Positions 26,461 through 34,113 of a stretch of 58,398 nt of DNA are shown here, piece after piece. The position numbers and the translations under genes were made by a program. The notes below the pieces were generated by a model. The model had not been told where the DNA came from, ran no database searches, and saw only the letters and a program-made list of their open reading frames with translations. This stretch comes from Martinezella calliandrae. GTDB lineage: Bacteria > Pseudomonadota > Alphaproteobacteria > Rhizobiales > Rhizobiaceae. The stretch spans positions 1 to 58,398 of the forward strand of contig NZ_JARFYN010000043.1 in NCBI RefSeq assembly GCF_030272695.1, written 5' to 3'. Each line of letters begins with the position of its first letter. Within the stretch, counting starts at the first letter, position 1.

Positions 26461-27048
26461 ATGACCCCCAGAGAGCTGAAAACCCAATATCGCAACGAAC
26501 GTCTGGCGGCGCGCGACGCCATTGGCCCGGACGAACGTATCGAAAAGGCGCTGGCGATGCTTGTGCATGGCGGCGATGCGATCGATCTTCAGCCGGGGGA
26601 GATCGTGTCCGGCTTCCTGCCAATCCGCTCCGAAGTGGATATAAGGCCGCTGATGGCCCGGCTGCGTGAGCGGGGCGCGCGGCTCTGCTTGCCCGTCATT
26701 CTCGACAAAAGCACCATCGTCTTTCGCGAACTCGTTGCCGGCGCGGCACTCGTTTCCAGCGGTTTTGGGACGGCGGGGCCGGGGCCCGAGGCCACAGTGC
26801 TGGACCCACAGATTATGCTGGTGCCGCTTTCGGCTTTCGATAGCACCGGCCACCGTATCGGCTACGGCGCCGGCTATTATGACCGCGCCATCGAGCGGCT
26901 GCACCAAAAAGGGTTGTCTCCGCGGCTGATCGGCATTGCATTCGATTGCCAAGAAGTGCCATCAGTACCGGCTGAGCCGCATGATGTCCGCCTTGACGCG
27001 ATTTTGACCGAGAGCGGACTCAATTTCGTTTCGGAAGTGATTGGATAG
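26461..27048 (+). CDS. 5-formyltetrahydrofolate cyclo-ligase
   Basis: A 195-residue ATP-dependent enzyme returning 5-formyl-THF to the folate pool as 5,10-methenyl-THF. The N-terminal REL.TQYRNERLAARDAI helix, GFLPIRSEVDIRPLM and the signature LVPLSAFDSTGHRIGYGAGYYDRAIERL (ATP site) are present. The ATG at 26461 is chosen to match the family; there is no strong ribosome site. It is 3 bp before the YmdB-type gene. In many proteobacteria this gene (ygfA) follows zapA and 6S RNA; here it is 13 kb further on. Confidence 0.9.
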   Translation: MTPRELKTQYRNERLAARDAIGPDERIEKALAMLVHGGDAIDLQPGEIVSGFLPIRSEVDIRPLMARLRERGARLCLPVILDKSTIVFRELVAGAALVSSGFGTAGPGPEATVLDPQIMLVPLSAFDSTGHRIGYGAGYYDRAIERLHQKGLSPRLIGIAFDCQEVPSVPAEPHDVRLDAILTESGLNFVSEVIG

Positions 27049-27051
27049 GGA

Positions 27052-27876
27052 ATGCGGCTGCTTTTCTTGGGTGACATGGTCGGTAAGACCGGGCGCGTTG
27101 CGGTATGGGATCGCCTGCCGGGCCTTATTTCCGATCTGAAGCTCGATTTCGTCATCGTCAATGGCGAAAACGCTGCCGGCGGATTCGGCATTACCGAGGA
27201 TATTTTTCTGGAAACGATCAATGCCGGTGCCGATGTGGTGACGACCGGCAATCACGTCTGGGACCAGAAGGAAGCAGTGGTGTTCTGCGAGCGCCACGAT
27301 CAGTTCCTGCGCCCTGCGAATTATCCTGCCGGCACCCCCGGTCGCGGTTCCAGCATCTACTACGCCCGCAACGGCGCCCGCGTGCTCGTCGCCAACATCA
27401 TGGGCCGCGTCTTTATGCATCCGGAACTGGACGATCCGTTCAAGGCGGCGGAGCTGATCCTCGATGCCTGCCCGCTGAAGGAGCAGGCGGATGCCATCGT
27501 TTTCGATTTTCATGCGGAGGCGACCAGCGAAAAGCAGTGTTTCGGTCATTTCGTCGACGGCCGTGCGAGCTTCGTCGTCGGCACACACACGCATGTGCCG
27601 ACCGGGGACGCGCAGATCCTGAACGGCGGTACCGCTTATATGTCGGATGCTGGCATGTGCGGCGATTACGATTCGTCGCTGGGCATGGACAAGGAAGAGC
27701 CGCTCAATCGTTTCATCTCCAAGATGCCGAAGGGCCGCTTCGAGGCTGCCTCCGGCCCGGCCACCATCTGCGGCGTCGGTGTCGAGATATCCGATGCGAC
27801 CGGACTTGCCGAAAAGATCGCGCCACTCAGGATCGGGCCGCGGCTCGCCGAAACCATTCCTGAATTCTGGCGCTAG
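27052..27876 (+). CDS. YmdB-type metallophosphoesterase (TIGR00282 family)
   Basis: A 274-residue dinuclear metal phosphodiesterase: LFLGDMVGKTGR (metal-binding D8), FVIVNGENAAGGFGI, TTGNHVWDQKE, FDFHAEATSEK and VVGTHTHVPTGD supply the metal ligands. The Bacillus YmdB member cleaves 2',3'-cyclic nucleotides and affects biofilm and motility; the role in rhizobia is unknown. It is co-transcribed with the cyclo-ligase upstream (3-bp gap). Confidence 0.88.
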   Translation: MRLLFLGDMVGKTGRVAVWDRLPGLISDLKLDFVIVNGENAAGGFGITEDIFLETINAGADVVTTGNHVWDQKEAVVFCERHDQFLRPANYPAGTPGRGSSIYYARNGARVLVANIMGRVFMHPELDDPFKAAELILDACPLKEQADAIVFDFHAEATSEKQCFGHFVDGRASFVVGTHTHVPTGDAQILNGGTAYMSDAGMCGDYDSSLGMDKEEPLNRFISKMPKGRFEAASGPATICGVGVEISDATGLAEKIAPLRIGPRLAETIPEFWR

Positions 27877-28001
27877 ATATTGCCCAGCCGTTAATCACCC
27901 GTCGGCGATGACGTGATTGTGAGCAATCCTATCGGATTGTCGCTGGACGTACCTCAGGCCATGCCGCATCTTTTAGCCCTCTGTGGAGCTGAAGGGATGG
28001 C

Positions 28002-28844
28002 ATGATGCCGCGATTTCCTGTCTTCGCTGTGATCTTCCTGCTGTCCTTGGCAGGGTGGGATGTCGCAGACGCCCAGGAAATGCCTTCGCGCCCGCAAGCC
28101 AGCCAATGTCAGGCCATCGCACAATCACTTCCGAAGGCGACGTTCGCCAGCTTTTCCGGTTCCGGCCCGACGCTTGCCAACGATCCCGTTGGTGGCGACG
28201 TGAAAATTACGTTCCTCGGTCACGCCACCCTATTCATCGAGACGCCCGGCGGTGTGTCGATCGCCACTGATTTCAGCGGCGCCTTTCCACCGCCCTATAC
28301 GCCGACCGTCGTTACGATGAACAAGGCGCACCCGAGCCACTATACGCTGACCCCGGACCCGGCGATCAAATATGTGTTGCATGGCTGGGCCGATACGCCC
28401 GGCGAGCCGGCGAAGATCCATTTGACTGTCGGCGATACGCTGATCCGCAATGTGGTGACCGATATCCGCTCATGGTCAGGGGGCGTCGAGGCGAACGGCA
28501 ATTCGATCTTCATCTTCGAGGTCGCCGGCCTTTGTATCGGCCATCTTGGTCACCTGCATTTCGAGCTCAACGACAAGCAATATGCCGAGATCGGCCGGCT
28601 CGATATCGTCATGGTGCCGGTCGATGGCGGGTTGACTATGGGTGCAGACAGCATGAGCCGAGTGGTCAAACGGCTGCGTTCGTCGCTCATTCTGCCAATG
28701 CACCGTTGGGGGCCGCCCATACAGCAATTCCTGGCAATGTTCGGCCCGGATTTCGACGTCGCTTATGCGCCGACCGCGAGCACTACGGTTTCGCTGAAAA
28801 CCCTACCGAGGAAGCCGCTGATATACGTGCTGAAGGGGCTTTGA
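28002..28844 (+). CDS. Secreted MBL-fold metallohydrolase (UlaG-like)
   Basis: A 280-residue exported protein: a signal peptide at about 1-24 (FAVIFLLSLAGWDVADA), then a metallo-beta-lactamase fold with VKITFLGHATLFIETPGG (about 65-82) and NKAHPSHYTL, the diverged metal motif of the UlaG/YycJ-like branch, then CIGHLGHLHFELND and LILPMHRWG. The standard HxHxDH is reduced to HPSHY, so metal use may differ. The substrate is unknown. The ATG at 28002 has AGGGA six bases upstream. Confidence 0.75.
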   Translation: MMPRFPVFAVIFLLSLAGWDVADAQEMPSRPQASQCQAIAQSLPKATFASFSGSGPTLANDPVGGDVKITFLGHATLFIETPGGVSIATDFSGAFPPPYTPTVVTMNKAHPSHYTLTPDPAIKYVLHGWADTPGEPAKIHLTVGDTLIRNVVTDIRSWSGGVEANGNSIFIFEVAGLCIGHLGHLHFELNDKQYAEIGRLDIVMVPVDGGLTMGADSMSRVVKRLRSSLILPMHRWGPPIQQFLAMFGPDFDVAYAPTASTTVSLKTLPRKPLIYVLKGL

Positions 28845-28858
28845 GCCGTTCAGTACGA

Positions 28859-28890
28859 TGCCCGGGCGGCCCTTTCCCTCCGCCCGGGCA
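28859..28890 (+). terminator. Hairpin behind the MBL gene
   Basis: An 11-pair inverted repeat TGCCCGGGCGG/CCGCCCGGGCA surrounds a ten-base loop, 15 bases past the stop. The following CACCTTTGAG is only weakly T-rich. Confidence 0.5.
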
Positions 28891-29016
28891 CACCTTTGAG
28901 GCAATTGCCGCCGGGCGTCTCGCCGCGGGCCTCTTTACGGGCTTTTTGCTTGAATGAAAGCCACTTCGCTCTTATAAGGCGGCCCATTCCCAACAAAAGA
29001 CGTGAACAGGGGTGCC

Positions 29017-29763
29017 ATGGCTGGCCATTCACAGTTTAAAAACATCATGCACCGTAAGGGTCGTCAGGACTCGGTGCGTTCGAAAATGTTCTCCAAGCTG
29101 GCGCGTGAAATCACCGTCGCCGCCAAGACCGGCTTGCCCGACCCGACCATGAATGCACGCTTGCGTCTGGCGATCCAGAACGCCAAGGCGCAGTCGATGC
29201 CGAAGGACAATATCGATCGCGCCATAAAAAAGGCCGCCGGTGCTGACACCGAGAACTACGATGAAGTGCGCTACGAAGGCTATGGCCCCGGCGGCACGGC
29301 GATCATTGTCGAGGCGCTGACCGACAACCGCAACCGCACTGCGTCAAACGTCCGTTCGATCTTCACGAAGGCCGGCGGCGCGCTTGGCGAAACCGGCTCC
29401 GTCTCCTTCTCCTTCGACCATGTTGGCGAAATTACCTACAAGCCTGAGGTCGGCGATGCCGACAAGGTGATGGAAGCCGCAATCGAAGCCGGCGCCGACG
29501 ATGTCGAGAGCGACGAAGAGGGCCATACCATTATCTGCGGTTTCGAAGCGATGAACGAAGTCGCCAAGGCGCTGGAGGCAACGCTTGGCGAAGCCGAAAC
29601 CGTCAAGGCGATCTGGCGCGCCCAAAACAATGTGCCGGTCGATGAAGAAAAGGCGCAATCGCTGATGAAGCTCATCGACAGCCTGGAAGACGACGACGAC
29701 GTGCAGAACGTCTACTCGAACTTCGACGTTTCGGAAGAGATCCTGGCGAAGCTTTCGGCCTGA
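29017..29763 (+). CDS. YebC/PmpR family protein
   Basis: A 248-residue cytoplasmic protein starting MAGHSQFKNIMHRKG, the family hallmark, with DNIDRAIKKAAG near residue 70, YEGYGPGGTAIIVEALTDNRNRT near 90 and an acidic C-terminal domain. YebC proteins were described as transcriptional regulators, and recent work places some of them at the ribosome in relief of polyproline stalling. It is a single gene with its own terminator. The start at 29017 follows AGGGG and matches the family; the ATG at 29002 does not. Confidence 0.93.
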   Translation: MAGHSQFKNIMHRKGRQDSVRSKMFSKLAREITVAAKTGLPDPTMNARLRLAIQNAKAQSMPKDNIDRAIKKAAGADTENYDEVRYEGYGPGGTAIIVEALTDNRNRTASNVRSIFTKAGGALGETGSVSFSFDHVGEITYKPEVGDADKVMEAAIEAGADDVESDEEGHTIICGFEAMNEVAKALEATLGEAETVKAIWRAQNNVPVDEEKAQSLMKLIDSLEDDDDVQNVYSNFDVSEEILAKLSA

Positions 29764-29773
29764 TTTTTCCTGT

Positions 29774-29830
29774 AAAAAAATGAGCCCCATTCTCCCAAGG
29801 CTTGCCGAAGGGAGAACGGGGTTTTGTTTT
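29774..29830. terminator. Bidirectional terminator between yebC and the LLM gene
   Basis: CCCC-A-TTCTCCC (29785-29096 region, i.e. 29785-29796) pairs with GGGAGAA-C-GGGG (29810-29821), one mismatch. Seven A precede the stem (29774-29780) and TTTTGTTTTATTT follows it. It serves both convergent genes. Confidence 0.88.
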
Positions 29831-30830
29831 ATTTGGCCGCCTTCTTGAAGGACGGCAACTGCGCGAATAGTTCCACCGATCTCATCCGCGCCTCAATGTC
29901 GTGGATCGGCATCGAAATGATCACTTCGTCGGCTTGCGTATCCCTGATGAACTGCGAAAGCTTGGCCTCCGCAGTCGCGGGCGAGCCGACGACGGCGTAG
30001 CGCAGCGTGTTTTCGACGTTCAGTTTTTCCATCGGCGTCCAGAAATCGTCCATATCCTTGCGGGGGCGTGGGAAGGGACCGCGGACATTGCGGCGTAGAT
30101 TGACGAATTGTTGCTGTGCCGAGGTGAAGTGATATCGCGCTTCCTCATCTGTATCCGCGACCGAGCCCATGACGCCCACCATGACATAGGGCTTGTCGAG
30201 CGTTGCCGACGGCGTGAACCGATCACGATAGATGGCGACCGCATCGAGCAGAGCTTCCGGAGCGAAGTGTGAGGCGAAAGCATAGGGCAAGCCGAGCATG
30301 GCGGCGAGATGGGCGCTGTAGAGGCTTGAACCGAGCAGCCAGATCGGCACCTTGGCGCCGTTGCCGGGCACGGCAAGGATCGATTGGTTTTCGTCGGCCG
30401 GGCTGAACAGATGCTGCAGCTCGACGATATCATTGGGAAAGCTCTGCGCACCGGCATCGAGGTTGCGACGTAGTGCCTGCGCGGTGCGCATATCCGTGCC
30501 GGGCGCGCGGCCGAGGCCGAGATCGACGCGGCCGGGAAACAGGGCCTCGAGTGTGCCGAATTGCTCGGCAATCACCAATGGCGAGTGGTTAGGCAGCATG
30601 ACGCCGCCCGAGCCGATGCGGATGCGCGAGGTCGCCGCTCCGACATGGCCGATCACGACCGCGGTCGCGGCGCTGGCGACACCGGGCATGCCGTGATGCT
30701 CCGCCAGCCAGAACCTCGTATAGCCAAGTTCCTCCGCCTTCTGCGCCATGCGCTTCGAGCCTTCAAAGGATTGGCTGACGGTGCTGCCTTCGGCAACGGG
30801 CGAAAGATCGAGAATGGAAAAAGGGACCAT
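29829..30830 (-). CDS. LLM class flavin-dependent oxidoreductase
   Basis: A 333-residue luciferase-like monooxygenase-fold protein (YhbW/MsnO8-type): FSILDLSPVAEGST at the start, YTRFWLAEHHGMPGVASAATAVVIGHV near 40, RIRIGSGGVMLPNHSPLVIAEQFGTLEALFPGRVDLGLGRAPGTD near 80-120, and IWLLGSSLYSA. It would use FMNH2 supplied by a reductase; no reductase is nearby and the substrate is unknown. The start at 30830 matches the family; an ATG at 30875 would add 15 residues. No good ribosome site is seen at either. Confidence 0.88.
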   Translation of the reverse strand: MVPFSILDLSPVAEGSTVSQSFEGSKRMAQKAEELGYTRFWLAEHHGMPGVASAATAVVIGHVGAATSRIRIGSGGVMLPNHSPLVIAEQFGTLEALFPGRVDLGLGRAPGTDMRTAQALRRNLDAGAQSFPNDIVELQHLFSPADENQSILAVPGNGAKVPIWLLGSSLYSAHLAAMLGLPYAFASHFAPEALLDAVAIYRDRFTPSATLDKPYVMVGVMGSVADTDEEARYHFTSAQQQFVNLRRNVRGPFPRPRKDMDDFWTPMEKLNVENTLRYAVVGSPATAEAKLSQFIRDTQADEVIISMPIHDIEARMRSVELFAQLPSFKKAAK

Positions 30831-31024
30831 GGCAAGAGACCTGCGTGGTGAAAAGGGAGGAGCAATCCTCATCATGTAAGAGTGCGGATGCTCTATTCCA
30901 AACCTGTCTCGGCAAATTCCTCATCGCGCATTTCAAAGCTGCATAAATGGCGCACGGCGTGGATTTGTTTTTGTTTTGTTCACATTTTGCTGGCACATCT
31001 GCCGCGCCAAAGATAGGTTGACGC

Positions 31025-31537
31025 ATGCAAAACACGATTCGTATCATCGGCATCGATCCCGGCCTGCGCCGTACCGGCTGGGGCATTATCGAGACATCAG
31101 GAAACTCTCTGCGTTTCGTCGCCTCGGGAACGGTTACATCCGATGGCGAGATGGACCTCGCTTCGCGCCTCTGCCAACTCCACGACGGGCTCGCCGATAT
31201 CGTCCACAGCTATCAGCCGCACGAAGCGGCGGTCGAACAGACTTTCGTCAACAAGGATGCCGTGGCGACACTGAAACTCGGCCAGGCTCGTGGCATCGCT
31301 ATGCTGGTGCCGGCGCGCGCCGGGCTGCAGGTGGCCGAATATGCGCCAAATGCCGTCAAGAAGGCTGTCATCGGCGTGGGCCACGGTGAAAAGCAGCAGA
31401 TCCATATGATGCTGAAGATTCTGATGCCGAAGGTGGAGTTCAAAGGCAACGACGCCGCCGACGCGCTCGCCATCGCCGTTTGCCATGCCCATAATCGCGG
31501 CGCCAGCCGGATGCGTCAGGCGGCCCTGGTGGGGTAG
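31025..31537 (+). CDS. ruvC: Holliday junction resolvase RuvC
   Basis: A 170-residue endonuclease that cuts Holliday junctions handed over by RuvAB. The RNase H-like fold carries IIGIDPGLRRTGWG (D11, first catalytic acid), EAAVEQTFVNKDA (second), and GNDAADALAIAVCHAH near the end (the last two acids). It heads the ruv locus, but a toxin-antitoxin pair separates it from ruvA. Confidence 0.95.
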   Translation: MQNTIRIIGIDPGLRRTGWGIIETSGNSLRFVASGTVTSDGEMDLASRLCQLHDGLADIVHSYQPHEAAVEQTFVNKDAVATLKLGQARGIAMLVPARAGLQVAEYAPNAVKKAVIGVGHGEKQQIHMMLKILMPKVEFKGNDAADALAIAVCHAHNRGASRMRQAALVG

Positions 31538-31554
31538 CTTGTTCTTGACTTGTT

Positions 31555-31583
31555 CTTGCGGTAAGAATATTTCTTACTGCAAG
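31555..31583. promoter_or_regulatory. Inverted repeat upstream of vapB, probable autoregulatory operator
   Basis: The 13-base arm CTTGCGGTAAGAA (31555-31567) is followed by three bases and an inverted copy with one mismatch (31571-31583), 18 bp before the antitoxin start. Antitoxin-toxin complexes of this kind usually repress their own promoter through such palindromes. TTGACT-like sequence at 31545 just upstream could be the -35. Confidence 0.6.
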
Positions 31584-31601
31584 GTCGGAGAGTATATAAA
31601 G

Positions 31602-31853
31602 ATGCGCGTGACGTCCAAAGGACAAGTGACAATCCCCCGTGACTTGCGTGAGTTGGCAGGGATAGAACTCAACAGCGAAGTCATATTCTCCGTTGAGAAC
31701 GGAAAGCTGGTTATTTCGCCGAAGAACGGCAAGAGAGAGATCGAGGATCGGCAGCGGCTGGATCGTTTTATGGCGACCCTCAAGCGCTTGGAAGGCACTG
31801 GCGACCAGAATATCGACGCCGAAGCATTGATGTCGATGACGCGTGACCGATAG
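31602..31853 (+). CDS. AbrB/MazE-type antitoxin (VapB)
   Basis: An 83-residue protein with an N-terminal SpoVT-AbrB swapped-hairpin DNA-binding domain: MRVTSKGQVTIPRDLRELAG and EVIFSVENGKLVISP (1-45). A flexible acidic/basic tail follows that would wrap the toxin. The start at 31602 follows TCGGAG; the reading could extend upstream to 31485 inside ruvC, but that would lose the palindrome. It is 3 bp before the PIN toxin, the standard order. Confidence 0.85.
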   Translation: MRVTSKGQVTIPRDLRELAGIELNSEVIFSVENGKLVISPKNGKREIEDRQRLDRFMATLKRLEGTGDQNIDAEALMSMTRDR

Positions 31854-31856
31854 ATC

Positions 31857-32270
31857 ATGGTCACGATCGTCGACACGAATGTGCTCGTTGATTTGGCCGT
31901 ACCTAGCTCGGCTTGGCATGATTGGTCGAGTGGGCAGGTCTTTTCCGCTTTCAAGCAAGGGCCAGTCGTTATCAATCCTGTAATTTATGCAGAATTTTCA
32001 GTGCGTTACAGCAGCTTAGATCGAGTGGATGAACTGTTGCCGCAAAGCGAGTTTCGCCGTGAAAGCCTGCCTTGGCCCGCGGCCTTTGCGGCTGCGGCGG
32101 CCTTTAAGATCTATCGTCAAGCAGGCGGAGGGCGGGAGCGAATTCTCCCCGACTTTCTGATTGGCGCCCATGCTGCCGTTCGCGGGTATTGCCTACTGAC
32201 CCGAGATCCGAAGGGCTATCGCTCTTATTTTCCCACGGTCGACCTCATCTCCCCCGAAACCCATCCCTGA
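31857..32270 (+). CDS. PIN-domain ribonuclease toxin (VapC)
   Basis: A 137-residue PIN-domain RNase. The acidic active-site residues are in place: D6 (IVDTNVLVD), E46 (VIYAEFSV), D99 (ILPDFLIGAHA) and D117 (LLTRDPKGYRSYFP). VapC toxins cleave tRNA or rRNA when the antitoxin is lost. It is 3 bp behind the antitoxin and 12 bp before ruvA, so the pair sits inside the ruv operon and read-through into ruvA is likely. Confidence 0.88.
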   Translation: MVTIVDTNVLVDLAVPSSAWHDWSSGQVFSAFKQGPVVINPVIYAEFSVRYSSLDRVDELLPQSEFRRESLPWPAAFAAAAAFKIYRQAGGGRERILPDFLIGAHAAVRGYCLLTRDPKGYRSYFPTVDLISPETHP

Positions 32271-32282
32271 CGGACACCACTC

Positions 32283-32897
32283 ATGATCGGCAAGTTGAAA
32301 GGCACAATCGAAGAGATCGGCGAAGACTATGCGCTCGTGGATGTGCATGGTGTCTGCTATGTCGCCTATTGTTCGGCGCGCACGCTGTCGAAGCTCGGCT
32401 CCATCGGTGAAGCCTGCGTTCTCTTCATCGAAACCTATGTCCGCGAGGATCAGATTCGCCTTTTCGGCTTCACGACGGTGCTGGAGCGGGAATGGTTCAA
32501 CCTTTTGCAGACCGTGCAGGGGGTCGGTGCGAAGGTGGCGCTGGCGCTGTTGTCAACGCTGACGCCGGCCGAGCTTGCCAATGCGATCGCGTTGCAGGAC
32601 CGTAGCGCCGTGTCGCGGGCGCCGGGGGTGGGACCGAAGGTGGCGATGCGCATTGTCACCGAGTTGAAGAACAAGGCGCCGGCCTTTGCGGGCGAGGCGA
32701 TCAATATCGGCCTCAAGCAGGAACTGGGCGAGGGCGTCGCCTCCGCTCCGGTCGCCGATGCCGTTTCCGCTCTCACAAATCTCGGCTATTCCCGCGACCA
32801 GGCCGCAAACGCGGTTGCTGCAGCGATGAAATCAGCGGGTGAGGGGGCAGACAGCGCCAAGTTGATTCGGCTGGGTTTGAAGGAACTGGCGCGATGA
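32283..32897 (+). CDS. ruvA: Holliday junction branch migration protein RuvA
   Basis: A 204-residue junction-binding protein. Domain I (OB fold, MIGKLKGTIEEIGEDYALVDVHGVCY) is followed by domain II with paired helix-hairpin-helix motifs (LLQTVQGVGAKVALALLS and VSRAPGVGPKVAMRIVTELK) and domain III (residues about 155-204, SALTNLGYSRDQAANAV), which contacts RuvB. The stop overlaps the next small ORF by 4 nt (ATGA). Confidence 0.95.
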   Translation: MIGKLKGTIEEIGEDYALVDVHGVCYVAYCSARTLSKLGSIGEACVLFIETYVREDQIRLFGFTTVLEREWFNLLQTVQGVGAKVALALLSTLTPAELANAIALQDRSAVSRAPGVGPKVAMRIVTELKNKAPAFAGEAINIGLKQELGEGVASAPVADAVSALTNLGYSRDQAANAVAAAMKSAGEGADSAKLIRLGLKELAR

Positions 32898-33070
32898 TTC
32901 CTGTCTTTCTTCCTTGCTTTGATCAGTTAATAGCGGAAGATGCGCCCTTGAATTTCGACCCATCGCATCATGTTGTGGCCCATCTTGCAGCTCGTAATGG
33001 CTGCGCCAAAACACTAACCTTCGATGAAAAAATCGCGAAACGTATACCGGGAATGGAATTTCTGACATGA
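32894..33070 (+). pseudogene. C-terminal PIN-domain (VapC-like) remnant between ruvA and ruvB
   Basis: A 58-codon frame ending HLAARNGCAKTLTFDEKIAKR-IPGMEFLT, which is the typical tail of a VapC-type PIN toxin (last catalytic aspartate in TFDEK). Only the last third of a PIN domain is present; the first two acidic sites are missing, and where DFADA-like sequence is expected it reads DPSHHVVA. It overlaps ruvA by ATGA at its start and ruvB by ATGA at its stop, so it is still translatable and coupled to both. It is most likely a decayed second toxin and unlikely to be active. Confidence 0.65.
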
Positions 33071-34113
33071 GCGAGGCTGCACGCCTGATATCGCCGGAAA
33101 AGCGGGGCGAAGACCTGGATGTGACGCTTAGGCCGCAGTCACTGGACGAATTCACCGGCCAGGCGGAGGCTCGAGCCAATCTTAAGGTGTTTATCGAAGC
33201 AGCCAAGGGGCGAGGAGAGGCGCTGGATCACGTCTTGTTCGTCGGCCCGCCCGGTCTCGGCAAAACGACGCTGGCACAGATCATGGCGAAGGAGCTCGGC
33301 GTCAATTTCCGCTCGACGTCTGGCCCGGTCATTGCCAAGGCCGGCGATCTGGCCGCGCTTTTGACCAATCTCGAAGAACGCGATGTGCTCTTCATCGATG
33401 AAATCCATCGCCTTAACCCGGCCGTGGAAGAAATCCTCTATCCGGCCATGGAGGATTTCCAGCTCGATTTGATTATCGGCGAGGGTCCGGCGGCGCGTTC
33501 GGTGAAGATCGACCTCGCCAAATTCACTTTGGTTGCCGCCACTACCCGTCTCGGCCTGTTGACGACGCCGCTGCGCGACCGTTTCGGCATTCCCGTTCGC
33601 CTGAGCTTCTATACGGTCGAAGAATTGGAGCTGATCGTACGGCGCGGTGCGCGGCTGATGGGGCTTGGCATAACCGAAGAGGGGGCGCGCGAGATTGCTA
33701 GGCGCGCCCGCGGCACGCCGCGCATCGCCGGCCGGCTGCTGCGCCGGGTGCGTGATTTCGCCGAGGTGGCAAAGGCCGAGGCTGTAACCCGCGAGATCGC
33801 CGACGAGGCATTGACGCGGCTGCTGGTCGACAATGTCGGTTTCGATCAGCTCGACAAGCGCTATCTCAACATGATTGCCGTAAATTTCGGCGGCGGCCCG
33901 GTTGGCATCGAAACGATTGCCGCCGGCCTCTCCGAACCGCGCGACGCGATCGAGGACATTATCGAGCCCTATATGATTCAGCAGGGCTTTATCCAGCGCA
34001 CGCCGCGCGGCCGCGTGCTGACGGCTACGGCCTGGAGGCATCTTGGAATGCAGCCACCGAAGGACCTGGAGGCAGCACAGTTCAGGCTGTTCCAGGAGGA
34101 GGAGGATGAGTGA
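33067..34113 (+). CDS. ruvB: Holliday junction branch migration ATPase RuvB
   Basis: A 348-residue AAA+ motor: LRPQSLDEFTGQ at the N-terminus, Walker A GPPGLGKTTLA near residue 62, Walker B VLFIDEIHRLN near 107, sensor 1 AATTRLG, arginine finger RDRFG, and a C-terminal winged helix with the RTPRGRVLT DNA-binding turn. It overlaps the PIN remnant upstream and the metallophosphoesterase downstream (GTGA), so it is translated in a chain. Confidence 0.96.
   Translation: MSEAARLISPEKRGEDLDVTLRPQSLDEFTGQAEARANLKVFIEAAKGRGEALDHVLFVGPPGLGKTTLAQIMAKELGVNFRSTSGPVIAKAGDLAALLTNLEERDVLFIDEIHRLNPAVEEILYPAMEDFQLDLIIGEGPAARSVKIDLAKFTLVAATTRLGLLTTPLRDRFGIPVRLSFYTVEELELIVRRGARLMGLGITEEGAREIARRARGTPRIAGRLLRRVRDFAEVAKAEAVTREIADEALTRLLVDNVGFDQLDKRYLNMIAVNFGGGPVGIETIAAGLSEPRDAIEDIIEPYMIQQGFIQRTPRGRVLTATAWRHLGMQPPKDLEAAQFRLFQEEEDE

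Noticed and set aside
31025..34113. Idea that the ruv region is a phage-defence island
   Set aside because: Apart from one toxin-antitoxin pair and a PIN remnant, there are only housekeeping recombination genes; no nuclease/helicase or CBASS-like partners.
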